Assembly (NCBI GenBank): GCA_028819845.1 | Contig: JAPPKS010000029.1 | Span: forward strand, 75,332 to 139,331 | Direction of reading: 5' to 3' | DNA length: 64,000 bases | Source: Candidatus Poribacteria bacterium | Lineage (GTDB): Bacteria > Poribacteria > WGA-4E > PCPOR2b | In this document: one piece after another, positions 34,300-42,536 of the stretch | Layout of the letters: each line of letters begins with the position of its first letter | Numbering within the stretch: the stretch's first letter is position 1 | Position numbers and translations under genes: made by a program | The notes under the pieces: model-generated | Told to the model about the DNA's origin: nothing | Databases searched by the model: none | The model's input: the letters and a program-made list of their open reading frames with translations, nothing else

Positions 34300-37052
34300 T
34301 GCAAGCCATTGAGTCTATTGATCGGGAAACGGGCAGTAAAGCGGCTAGCTTTGCTGCGAAAGCCATAAGTGACAACCTAAATCTTCACGACGACCAATAC
34401 TTCCCGCAAGAGGAAAAAACACGAAGGACTCCTATTGAGAATATTCCAGCACAACCTTCGCTGGACGTAACCTCTGTTCTCAATCGTATGGAAGCAGCAT
34501 TGATTGAGGATTCATCCGATGTTGCCAATCAATCTCTCAATATAAGGGATCGCACTATATTAAATGCGCTGGCGGCGATCAAACACAGAACGGCGGGACG
34601 GAACAAAGACAGTCTTTTTACGGCCATTGAGGCATTAATTAGCGCTCCAGATGACAGTTGGAAAGCGCTAAGCCAAGAATATTCGTGGCTAATTCGGGTC
34701 GAACCCGATATTCCCGAAACACTATCTCTTGAAGGTGCCATTTTAAATAATCTGTTTCGGTCACTGCAACATCGCATTGCAGTTGAGATTGAACCGAAAT
34801 CGGCACTGAAAATACTTAATGAATGGGACAAAGAAACCGCTATGTACGAGCCGCATCAGCTATTTTTGCGGTCTCGTCTCACGTTGGCGACACAGGCGCT
34901 CATTTGTTATCAGGTTCCACTTTCAGCCAAACAGCTACTAGGATATCTGAGTGAAATTATTGATATTACAAACGCCAATAAACAGGCTCGTGAAATATAT
35001 AACCGCACCTACATCGCACAGTTCGACAAACAGAAAGCTGAAAATTCCAACTATTTTAGTGCCCTATTTAGCTTTTGCTATCGTGCACCAAATCCAAATC
35101 TTTGCCCTCCCTTTCTCAGTGACCTTATTGATGCCTTGGATGGACTCCAACCGGAAATTCGGCGTATTCTATTGGCTGATTTTGAGGATGACAGCGTTGA
35201 CTGCCGGCTATTGATTGATGGAATCTGGCTAGCGGAATCAAAACTTGAAAATCCGAATTGGACGGGATGCCTGCAAGTATATGATAAAGTCATAGATAAA
35301 ACAATCGCGTGGGGCTATCTCCATCTCGCTGCTGCATCAGCAAGGGGTAAAGCAATAATTCACGATGAATACCAATACGACCCAGACTCCGCCCATAAAA
35401 TTCTTGAAGATATTGTATCAAAAGTGGGGGCACTGCCAGTAATCGAAGAAGAACAAGCCAATGTATTTTTCGGACAACGAAACTACCAGAAAGCGCTCAA
35501 TATTTACGAGCGTATTCTCCCTGCATGGAATCCACTATCGGAACAAGTAAACCTTGGTCCTTTAGAAGAGTATCGTCGAGCCGCTATCTGTGCCGCAGAG
35601 CTGAACGATTGGGAGAGGGCATCCACCTTCTTTAGAGATGGCGCAGAAAGAACGAAAAGGAGTGAGAAGCACACCGAAAGATACATCGGCTTAGTTGCAG
35701 ATGCTGGATTTGCAAATTTTAAGGCGGGCAACTACTTGGATAGCATTAAGCTGCTGAATCTGGCGTTGCACGAATTTGAGAAACTCCCTCAGGACAATAC
35801 AGATGTCAAGCATTTCACCTTAAAAAAGCGTTTAGCCTATTCTATACGATGGATCGCCAAACAAGAACGCGAGTATTACAATCCAGAATCTGAAGAACCT
35901 TGGGTAGGTCACTGTAGCAATCCGGAGACAGATGAAAGAGTTCTAAACCTACCAGATTCTCCGATTGAATACATTTGGCTCTCTCTGGCGCAAATTGAAT
36001 ACAAATTTGGGAATGATACAACAGTATTGGATCGTGCCCGGGGAATCCCGGACCAGGATGCCGATCCAGCCTTCAGTTTCAACCTTTGTGCCCTTCAAAC
36101 ACAATATGACTTTAGAAACAAAACACTTGATAATCTCCCGCAGCGTATCCATCAATTGGCAAATGCGTGTGAAACGATGCGTGAGCAGTACCAATCGGGG
36201 AAACGAATTAGAGCGAAGGGCGTTGATGCTTCATCCATAGCGGCTCTAGCCAACTTCGCTTCTATAGAGAGCGTCACTGCGCTGTTTGTATCCGCCCTTC
36301 TTATTCCGATTTCAATAGGTGAGGATACGCGTGAAATAATAGCAATATGGCGTAAGAATTCGTCAGAACCACCTGTGAAAAACAATGTGTTGAGTGCTCT
36401 CAATCTGGTCGAATCCATGTTATCGAGGAACCAAAACAGTGCTTTAACAGCATTGACAAAGCAAGATGTTAAATATGAAGAACGGCTCGCCGCAGCATTA
36501 AAAATTGTTGACTGTGGCAAAACAAGTCCGGAAGGCCTCTTTCGTGCGCATACGTTGATTGCGACTGCTCTAATCGATCGAACTTGGGTGGATTCTGTCG
36601 TGACGAATTTAGCAGAGCTACTTTCCAAACAATGGCTTGAAAAGATTAAATTCCGATCTATGTTGATAACACCTATGATTACAGTGCCCGAGATAGAAAA
36701 AGCCTGCAATAGCAGTGAGCCTGGCAAGAAAAAAATTGGCAAAATTCTACTCGCGGCCCGCGAAGCAATTTCACTCGAGGTAGCATCGGAGTATTTGCAG
36801 CGGTTCCGCAGTTGGGCAGAATCGGAATCGAAGCCAAAACAGGCGCCGAAAACGGCAAAAAATCCGATAGCACAACGCCTAATCCGCGCGATGGCCAAAC
36901 CGCCGCATCTAACACATGACGACGTTGAAGCACTGCGTCAGTCAATCGAGGAAGGAAAAATACCTGTAAATTTCGACTCGCCTTTTGAGTTGGATGAATC
37001 TGAAAATAAATTAATAAATATCTTCTCGATACATCTACGTGGAGTTACTTAA
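34296..37052 (+). CDS. Large helical-repeat (TPR-like) protein fused to an antitoxin-like tail
   Basis: 918 residues. No P-loop, signal peptide or membrane segment. Most of it is alpha-helical, with TPR-like segments around residues 385-505 (FFGQRNYQKALNIYERIL, AAELNDWERASTFFRDGAE, FANFKAGNYLDSIKLLNLAL). The last 60 residues change character: AMAKPPHLTHDDVEALRQSIEEGKIPVNFDSPFE resembles the short antitoxins that pair with PIN toxins and starts at an internal Met (ATG 36891). Then comes LINIFSIHLRG, which looks like the start of a PIN toxin. The ATG-ATG at 34296 follows AGGAGG. With the Cap4-like stub upstream, the body could be the sensor half of a STAND/Avs-type defence protein that lost its nuclease and NTPase; this is inference. 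Confidence 0.6.
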   Translation: MMQAIESIDRETGSKAASFAAKAISDNLNLHDDQYFPQEEKTRRTPIENIPAQPSLDVTSVLNRMEAALIEDSSDVANQSLNIRDRTILNALAAIKHRTAGRNKDSLFTAIEALISAPDDSWKALSQEYSWLIRVEPDIPETLSLEGAILNNLFRSLQHRIAVEIEPKSALKILNEWDKETAMYEPHQLFLRSRLTLATQALICYQVPLSAKQLLGYLSEIIDITNANKQAREIYNRTYIAQFDKQKAENSNYFSALFSFCYRAPNPNLCPPFLSDLIDALDGLQPEIRRILLADFEDDSVDCRLLIDGIWLAESKLENPNWTGCLQVYDKVIDKTIAWGYLHLAAASARGKAIIHDEYQYDPDSAHKILEDIVSKVGALPVIEEEQANVFFGQRNYQKALNIYERILPAWNPLSEQVNLGPLEEYRRAAICAAELNDWERASTFFRDGAERTKRSEKHTERYIGLVADAGFANFKAGNYLDSIKLLNLALHEFEKLPQDNTDVKHFTLKKRLAYSIRWIAKQEREYYNPESEEPWVGHCSNPETDERVLNLPDSPIEYIWLSLAQIEYKFGNDTTVLDRARGIPDQDADPAFSFNLCALQTQYDFRNKTLDNLPQRIHQLANACETMREQYQSGKRIRAKGVDASSIAALANFASIESVTALFVSALLIPISIGEDTREIIAIWRKNSSEPPVKNNVLSALNLVESMLSRNQNSALTALTKQDVKYEERLAAALKIVDCGKTSPEGLFRAHTLIATALIDRTWVDSVVTNLAELLSKQWLEKIKFRSMLITPMITVPEIEKACNSSEPGKKKIGKILLAAREAISLEVASEYLQRFRSWAESESKPKQAPKTAKNPIAQRLIRAMAKPPHLTHDDVEALRQSIEEGKIPVNFDSPFELDESENKLINIFSIHLRGVT

Positions 37053-37442
37053 TGGAAGATGCTCCTGCTATTACAGCACGTTTTGGAATCACTGGCCGAA
37101 TCGGACTATCTTTTCATTTGTCCAATCGTTAAGGGCGAAATTTTGTTCGGAATTGTTCGTCTAGATGCAGGACCAAAACGGCAAAAACTCGAACAAAAGG
37201 CAAATGAATTGTTTGTTGTAATTCCGTGCGATCCACTCCCTGAAAATGTTGCTGAGGTCTATGGGAACACGAAAGCTGCGGCCCAAAAGCAGGGAACATC
37301 GTTAGGTAGATGCGACCTTTGGATTGCTGCCACAGCCTTAGCTCTTGACACAATTCTGGTTACATCTGATTCCGACTATCAGAGGATAGCCGGGTTGGGA
37401 CTGCGTTTGGAAGATTGGGTGAATTGGCAAGCGGCAGGTTAA
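37011..37442 (+). pseudogene. Broken VapC-like PIN-domain toxin
   Basis: The frame beginning LINIFSIHLRGVT, a TAA at 37050-37052, then WKMLLLLQHVLESLAESDYLFICPIVKGEILFGI reads as one PIN domain interrupted by an in-frame stop. Intact relatives begin with a pattern like L-[IL]-D-T-N-[IV]; here Asp-Thr are missing (LI-NIF), so the first catalytic Asp is lost. Later acidic residues remain: E in VKGEI, D in RCDLWIAATAL and D in TSDSDY. The piece after the stop (ATG 37059) could be translated as 127 residues but should be inactive as a ribonuclease. The antitoxin-like sequence is fused just upstream. Confidence 0.65.
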
Positions 37443-37541
37443 TCATTTAGGCTTTGAAGGCATAAACGATAGTGCGTCCTACCCGTGATAAGCGCGCACT
37501 ATTTCCCGTAAGGGTTTAACACAGAATGTCTACTCCATTAG

Positions 37542-37824
37542 TCATCGCCCATCATTCAATCATGAAAATCACAGTTCAGACAGCTCTTGTGGGTTGGGAT
37601 TAACTCAGCGCATAGATCAACCGACTGTATTAGGCGCGCAATAGCGTTTTTGCAATCTTAATTCCCCTCCTTACCAAGGAGGGGCTAGGGGAGGTTATAG
37701 GACGGATCAACCGACCGAACAAGGAGTGCGATAGTCTTGGTTCTTAAAGTTCGAATCGCGCCGTGGAACCTACTTCCGAAAATCTCGAATCCACCCCCTG
37801 TAGGAGCGATCTCCGAATCGCGAC
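37542..37824. repeat. 283-bp perfect direct repeat, right copy
   Basis: Identical to 33312-33594. It begins 100 bases after the PIN remnant and is followed by the second 13-bp hairpin (37846-37878). Confidence 0.92.
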
Positions 37825-37845
37825 TCATTACGACGGTAAACATTT

Positions 37846-37878
37846 GAAACCGAGTTTTTTTCTTCAAAACTCGGTTTC
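37846..37878. repeat. 13-bp hairpin element, copy 2
   Basis: GAAACCGAGTTTT...AAAACTCGGTTTC, same stem as copies at 32693 and 40581. The preceding 50 bases (GACGGTAAACATTT) are shared with the third copy. Confidence 0.85.
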
Positions 37879-38108
37879 TTGATCACACCAATAATCTGCA
37901 CTATAGCCCAAGCGGGGCGGCAGGTATATAGAAAACGCAGTTACCCTTCCTCAAAGCCCCAGACGACGATCAACTGAGTGGATAGCGAAGAATCGAGCGA
38001 CCGAATAGGGCGCGCGATAGTTTTCCTATATTTTTCTGGCTGCCGCGATAGACTTCTCCATTAAAATCCTCCCCCTTGCCAAGGGTGAGCGAGAGGGGGT
38101 CGACCTTC

Positions 38109-38273
38109 TTGTAGGTTGGGTAGAGCGGATTCATCCAAAAACACCCATGAAAACGAACCGCCCTGTCAACCTCACCGCGTACAAAACTCGATGGATATAG
38201 CGAAACCCAACTCTTTTAAAACCTTACCCATCCCAATTGATTACCAAACACCGACACCGCTCCTAATCGCCGA
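38109..38273. repeat. 165-bp dispersed repeat, copy 2
   Basis: About 95% identical to 33030-33194 on the same strand. It ends just before the terminator of the protease gene. Confidence 0.85.
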
Positions 38274-38283
38274 TGCCCGAGCG

Positions 38284-38317
38284 AAAAAAAAAGCCCCTAC
38301 TCCATACCAATAGGGGC
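38284..38317 (-). terminator. Rho-independent terminator of the protease gene
   Basis: On the minus strand GCCCCTA and TAGGGGC form a 7-bp stem with an 11-base loop, followed by nine T. It lies about 85 bases beyond the stop of the trypsin-like protease. Confidence 0.8.
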
Positions 38318-38400
38318 ATTTACACCATGTCAAAATTCTGCCGCTGCTGCACCTAAGTCATTGCCCGCCTAACGTAAAAAAACGCTCCTTGCCATTTCGC

Positions 38401-39450
38401 TCATTTGCTGCCTTCTTCTACTATTTCAAAACCAAGGATTCTAAACTCAATTCGCCCTGCCGTAATTGGGTCGTCGATTCCATAACAGCACATACTCCAA
38501 ACATCCGATGAGACATCAAAACGATCTCTTTTTGCCAGTCCTGCCAGAATTGTGGACAAGCCATAATACCCATATGTACCTGATAACGTGTCAATTGGGT
38601 CGCCAATCTCATCGTAAAAGATAATGAGGTATTCAACTTTCGTCACGTCTTTACGCAGGTGATTCTGCAAAGAAAATCGGACCGTGTTCTTTGAATCAAT
38701 ATATGCGGGATATTTAAATTTTCCCGCCGTTACTCCTTCCACGCTTCGACCGCCGTAGTTGGATAGGATGGAACGCCTAGATTTGCCTTGTTGCGTCTGC
38801 GATAAAGGTGACGCGGTGCTTATTTTTGAAATCAATTCCGTAAGATAGTTTGAAGGAATAGCAAAATTCAGATTTTGGCCCTTGCGGAACGTGGCGACTG
38901 AAACCCCGATTACGTTTCCGCTATCATTCAACACAGGCCCGCCGCTGCTGCCCGGAGAAATAGGAGCGGTAAGCTGGATCAACTTGTCCGTTCCGACAGT
39001 TCGCACACCGCTCACGATTCCTTGCGAAAACGTTCCTTCCAAACCGTGCGGGTTACCCACAGCGTAGACAGTTTCCCCGACCAAAACTGTATCGCTGTCT
39101 CCCAGCGGGAGTACCTGCGCCCCCAAAGCAGCGACATTTAGAATCGCAAGATCTCTTTTCTGATCAATCGCGGAGACCCCAACAATCTCGTACTTTGTTT
39201 TTTGACCAACTAATTTTGCGTACCCGCTCGCTGACCCTTCCACGACATGAAGGTTGGTTGCAATCTGCTGGGGTTTCACAAAAAATCCGCTGCCCAATCC
39301 AACCGGTTGACCGTTGGCATCTTCCATGATTAAGAGCACGGTAGAATCAAACGCGCTTTTCGCAATCTGTTGGGCAGTCTGTGCATCCGCAAGAGGGATT
39401 CCGCACATCAGAAAAAACCAGAATGCCATCAGCCGTTGCTTTATAACCAT
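38401..39450 (-). CDS. Secreted trypsin-like serine protease
   Basis: 349 residues with a signal peptide (FWFFLMCGIPLADA|Q). The chymotrypsin/HtrA-type protease domain has His68 (ATNLHVVEG), Asp100 (KRDLAIL) and Ser169 (SPGSSGGPV), plus VGNPHGLEGTFSQGIVSG typical of DegP/HtrA relatives. No PDZ domain follows; instead about 130 residues of a beta-rich domain of unknown type (from SVEGVTAGKFKYPAYI on), perhaps an FxLYD-like extracytoplasmic domain. AAAGG precedes the ATG. It lies 14 bases downstream of the membrane-anchored protein at 39465, so the two are likely co-expressed. It ends in a strong terminator. Confidence 0.85.
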   Translation of the reverse strand: MVIKQRLMAFWFFLMCGIPLADAQTAQQIAKSAFDSTVLLIMEDANGQPVGLGSGFFVKPQQIATNLHVVEGSASGYAKLVGQKTKYEIVGVSAIDQKRDLAILNVAALGAQVLPLGDSDTVLVGETVYAVGNPHGLEGTFSQGIVSGVRTVGTDKLIQLTAPISPGSSGGPVLNDSGNVIGVSVATFRKGQNLNFAIPSNYLTELISKISTASPLSQTQQGKSRRSILSNYGGRSVEGVTAGKFKYPAYIDSKNTVRFSLQNHLRKDVTKVEYLIIFYDEIGDPIDTLSGTYGYYGLSTILAGLAKRDRFDVSSDVWSMCCYGIDDPITAGRIEFRILGFEIVEEGSK

Positions 39451-39464
39451 AATAACCTTTCGTC

Positions 39465-40181
39465 CTAGTTTAGAGACAAACTCCCTTCTTGCACAAGTGC
39501 TTGCTGAATGTCGGGGGGAAATAATTCTGTAATATACCGATATTCATCCTCAGTAATTTCCAGGTCGTTTTTAATAATGCCCATCATTGCGCGCGCCTCA
39601 TTGAGAGTAACATCAGCCATACTTGCTCTCATCAAAGCGTCAATAGCATCCACAACAGATTGCATATTCGCCAACAACTCATCAGCATCGTCAAGGCTTA
39701 TATCTGGATTGAATGGAACGAAAGCCATAACCTGCTCAAGTGCTTCATCAGATAATCCCGCGTCCCGCCACAAATCTCGCAAAGTCTGATGTGTCTGCGG
39801 TTCACTGAAATCTATATCGGGATTTTCACGCATTTCCGCTATCTCACGCCGAATTTTGGACACATCATCTTCAATGCTTAGGCTATGCGGCGAATCATCA
39901 CTGGCGCCTTCTTCAAGCGTTGGCGACGCTAAAGAATCGCCGCCCAATTCTTCCGATGATGGAGTACCTGCAATGCCCGTTCTGGTTGGACCAGATTCGA
40001 ATGAATTATTGAACTTAACCCCGTTCGTATTGGATTCTCCATTGAACGGGGGTGTGGGTACGTCATTCACTATAATGGTTTCGATAACGGTTTTTTCACG
40101 ATGGTCTTGGAACAGCACAAACGTAACCGCTAGAATACCGATAATCCCCATACATCCCGCCAAGAACAATTTCCATCGCAT
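39465..40181 (-). CDS. Membrane-anchored protein of unknown function
   Basis: 238 residues. One N-terminal helix (LFLAGCMGIIGILAVTFVLF), then a low-complexity acidic linker (about 30-105) and a helical C-terminal half (SKIRREIAEMRENPDIDF...LRDLWRDAGLSDEALEQVMAFV...ARAMMGIIKNDLEITEDEYRYI). The family is not recognised. It is transcribed just ahead of the secreted protease, so it may be a substrate, anchor or regulator of it; this is inference from position only. The ribosome-binding site is weak. Confidence 0.6.
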   Translation of the reverse strand: MRWKLFLAGCMGIIGILAVTFVLFQDHREKTVIETIIVNDVPTPPFNGESNTNGVKFNNSFESGPTRTGIAGTPSSEELGGDSLASPTLEEGASDDSPHSLSIEDDVSKIRREIAEMRENPDIDFSEPQTHQTLRDLWRDAGLSDEALEQVMAFVPFNPDISLDDADELLANMQSVVDAIDALMRASMADVTLNEARAMMGIIKNDLEITEDEYRYITELFPPDIQQALVQEGSLSLN

Positions 40182-40299
40182 TATAGTTTTTTTCCGTTTG
40201 TGTAGTGAATTAGCGTTGGTTGATCTTTCGATTTTCCGCGCGCAATCTACACGATACTACGGTCGAACAGAACTGTCAACAACTATGCCCTAACCAGAG

Positions 40300-40850
40300 A
40301 CCAATACGGGCTTTAAGCACCTGTAGGTTGGGTAGAAATCGAGCGACCAAATAGTTTCTTGTAGGTTGGGCCGCGCGATCAACTGAGAGGATAGTGAAGG
40401 ATCAACCGACCGAATAGGGAGCGCGATAGTTGTCCTTTGGTCTTCTCTACTAAAATCCTCCCCCTTGCCAAGGGGGAACAAGAGGGGGGCATAGACGTAT
40501 AGTCGGGAATTCCTCCTGCTATTATTCAACCCCGGTAGAAGCGATCTCCGAATCGAGACTCGTTATGACGGTAAACATTTGAAACCGAGTTTTTTTCTCC
40601 AAAACTCGGTTTCTTAATCGCAAAATTTATACAATCATGCTTGTCCAATAAGGTGTAAGTGCTAGGCAATCCGGCTACGCTTGCTTCATCACCGAATGAT
40701 TGTGTGCTCCCTTAATCATAGCCCATCATTCAATCATAAAAATCACAGTTCAGACAGTTTTTATAGGATGGGTTGAGGAGGCTACCCAAACTGAACGGTT
40801 AAGCTGACAAAACGGAAAGCCGTCTTCAAAAATCAAAACCAAAAAATTTA
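40300..40850. repeat. Second intergenic interspersed-repeat cluster
   Basis: Contains GTAGGTTGGG boxes, a variant of the GCGATCTCCGAATCG box, the third 13-bp hairpin (40581-40613) and a copy of the element at 33231-33363 (40631-40771). No gene is supported. Confidence 0.7.
40581..40613. repeat. 13-bp hairpin element, copy 3
   Basis: Same perfect stem GAAACCGAGTTTT/AAAACTCGGTTTC with one loop change (TTTCTCC). Confidence 0.85.
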
Positions 40851-40853
40851 ACA

Positions 40854-40892
40854 TGTTAAATCTGTTAAATTTTGTAAACTTTTGTAAACTTT
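40854..40892. promoter_or_regulatory. Upstream operator-like array of the HTH gene
   Basis: Four head-to-tail units at 9-10 base spacing: TGTTAAATC, TGTTAAATTT, TGTAAACTTT, TGTAAACTTT. The helical phasing suggests cooperative binding of a regulator. A near copy is at 41038-41066. Confidence 0.6.
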
Positions 40893-40989
40893 TTTGAGGA
40901 ATTAGCTGCCCTCAAAAATCGAACGACGGAACCTCGAAGAGATTTCATAGATGTTAAAGGCAGATACGGAAAAAAAACTCTATTTTTCT

Positions 40990-41019
40990 TTGACAACGTG
41001 ACTAACCGTTATGTATAGT
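40990..41019 (+). promoter_or_regulatory. Sigma-70-type promoter of the HTH gene
   Basis: TTGACA at 40990-40995 and TATAGT at 41014-41019, spaced 18 bases, lying between the two operator-like arrays. Confidence 0.65.
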
Positions 41020-41037
41020 TTTAGAGGTGATAACATT

Positions 41038-41066
41038 TGTTAAATCTGTTAAGTTTTGTAAACTTT
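41038..41066. promoter_or_regulatory. Downstream operator-like array of the HTH gene
   Basis: TGTTAAATC, TGTTAAGTTT, TGTAAACTTT followed by TGTAA. It sits in the predicted 5' leader, where a bound protein would block transcription, and just before the GGAGG ribosome-binding site. Confidence 0.6.
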
Positions 41067-41087
41067 TGTAATGGAGGTTAACAGGCT

Positions 41088-41693
41088 ATGCCTACTAAAA
41101 CTGAACTGAAACAACGTGAAGCCATTTCGCTCTTTCTGACTGGCAAATCCGAAACCGAGGTAGCCGAAGCCATTGGCGTATCTCGCCAGACGATTTGGAA
41201 ATGGAAGAGAGAAACAGATTTTCTTCACGATATTGTCGAGGCAGGCGAGGGCATTCTCGCGGAACATACATTGGCAGTTTCAAGTCTCGTAGACGAAGCA
41301 CTCGGCGTCATGTCCGAATTGCTAAAAAGTGAGGACGAGAGCATACGGTTCAAAGCCGCCACGACCATCCTAAACTCCGCCAGCAATTGGCGCGCGCAGC
41401 GTCCCGATGCCCCGGGTCACACATCGGCTGAAAATGAACTCCACCAAGACCAAGTTGACGCCATTATGCAGATCGAGCAGTGGAAAGTACAATTCACAAA
41501 GCAAGGTGGCAAGCCGGATGATTTCACGATGTGGTTGTTGCAAGGAATGCCCGAAATTAAAGGCAATGGCGCAGAGGCCGCGAAGTCCAACGAACCAGCA
41601 AAACCGGAATCAGTAAAGGCGAAATCAGCAAAAAACGGCGGCTTGAAGAATGGCGGTATTTCAAATCTAAAAAATTCTCGCCAAAAATCATGA
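41088..41693 (+). CDS. Helix-turn-helix protein, phage terminase-small-subunit-like
   Basis: 201 residues. The N-terminal HTH (KQREAISLFLTGKSETEVAEAIGVSRQTIWKWKRE) is like that of phBC6A51-type terminase small subunits and resolvase-type HTHs. A helical middle (EHTLAVSSLVDEALGVMSELLKSEDESIRFKAATTIL) could mediate oligomerisation. The tail is basic, Lys/Ser/Asn-rich and looks disordered. No terminase large subunit or other phage gene is nearby, so a domesticated DNA-binding role is more likely. Its promoter is flanked by two arrays of TGTWAA repeats, suggesting autoregulation. GGAGG lies ten bases before the ATG. Confidence 0.7.
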   Translation: MPTKTELKQREAISLFLTGKSETEVAEAIGVSRQTIWKWKRETDFLHDIVEAGEGILAEHTLAVSSLVDEALGVMSELLKSEDESIRFKAATTILNSASNWRAQRPDAPGHTSAENELHQDQVDAIMQIEQWKVQFTKQGGKPDDFTMWLLQGMPEIKGNGAEAAKSNEPAKPESVKAKSAKNGGLKNGGISNLKNSRQKS

Positions 41694-41708
41694 AAGGGGG
41701 AAAAACTA

Positions 41709-42473
41709 TTGCCTATGAAAAGCGACCTTACAGCAGCAATCGATCACTTGACCGTCTACGGATACTGCATTCTGGAAGATCGCATTCCCGAGGACATGGC
41801 GTTGAGCATGGCCAATCGCTTCGTCGAATTGCACGATGACCCGAAGTGCCAGCCTTACAACACGGGGGACGAGTATTATCAGACGCTGTTTGGGATGGTG
41901 AACTTCGACGACCGGGTGTGGACCTGTGCTAGTCATCCGGATACCGTTGCAATCGCGGAGCATTTTCTAGGGCCAAACTGCCGCATCCCCGATGCGTGTT
42001 CCAAGCCCACGTGGCCCGGTGCGCCGCATGGCGGACTGCACGTTGATTCCGCACACAACTTCGCCGTGGTTCCCAATGTTCCTTGGATGATTAACAGCAT
42101 TTGGATGTTGACGGAGTTCACCGAAGAGAACGGCGCAACCGGCGTGGTACCGATGAGCCACCGTTCCCGCCTGCATGGTCCGCCGTCGGACATCACGCCG
42201 GACAGCCCGCTCGTGAAACCCATCACCGGACGCCCCGGCACCGTAATGATGTGGCACGGCGGGCTATTTCACATGTCGCGCGCCAACACCACATCCAATG
42301 AAATTCGTGTCGGTCTGAACATAGGTTACTGCCCGCGGTGGTTCAATACGTGGGTAGAGGGCGGACATCAGCCGGTGTGGCCCGAGACATACGAGCGAAT
42401 GCCGCCGGAAATGAAGCGGCTGTGCCTCGGGAAATTGGGCCGCGACCGTGCAGAACTGTACGAACGGTTTTAA
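41709..42473 (+). CDS. Phytanoyl-CoA dioxygenase (PhyH) family oxygenase
   Basis: About 254 residues, the usual family length. N-terminal YGYCILEDRIPEDMA, iron-binding H-x-D in GGLHVDSAH, then WMINSIWMLTEFTEENGATGVVPMSHRS, distal His in WHGGLFHMSR and the 2-oxoglutarate Arg in NEIRVGLNIGYCPRWF. Substrate unknown. The frame opens with TTG at 41709, eight bases after GGGGG; an ATG at 41715 is the alternative. It starts 15 bases after the HTH gene and may share its transcript. The convergent neighbour is a sugar-acid isomerase-like enzyme. Confidence 0.87.
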   Translation: MPMKSDLTAAIDHLTVYGYCILEDRIPEDMALSMANRFVELHDDPKCQPYNTGDEYYQTLFGMVNFDDRVWTCASHPDTVAIAEHFLGPNCRIPDACSKPTWPGAPHGGLHVDSAHNFAVVPNVPWMINSIWMLTEFTEENGATGVVPMSHRSRLHGPPSDITPDSPLVKPITGRPGTVMMWHGGLFHMSRANTTSNEIRVGLNIGYCPRWFNTWVEGGHQPVWPETYERMPPEMKRLCLGKLGRDRAELYERF

Positions 42474-42536
42474 ATAACTGTTTGGCGCTTAAATCTTACG
42501 TACGCCGCAATGGTGAGGTTGTGTGCACCGGCACCG

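Noticed and set aside
36152-36898. 248-codon antisense frame
   Set aside because: Lies opposite the large helical-repeat protein; composition looks like a mirror of that gene.
32931-40560. Repeated TAGGAGCGATCTCCGAATCG boxes as a CRISPR array
   Set aside because: Four scattered copies without regular spacing, no unique spacers, no cas genes; they belong to larger dispersed elements.
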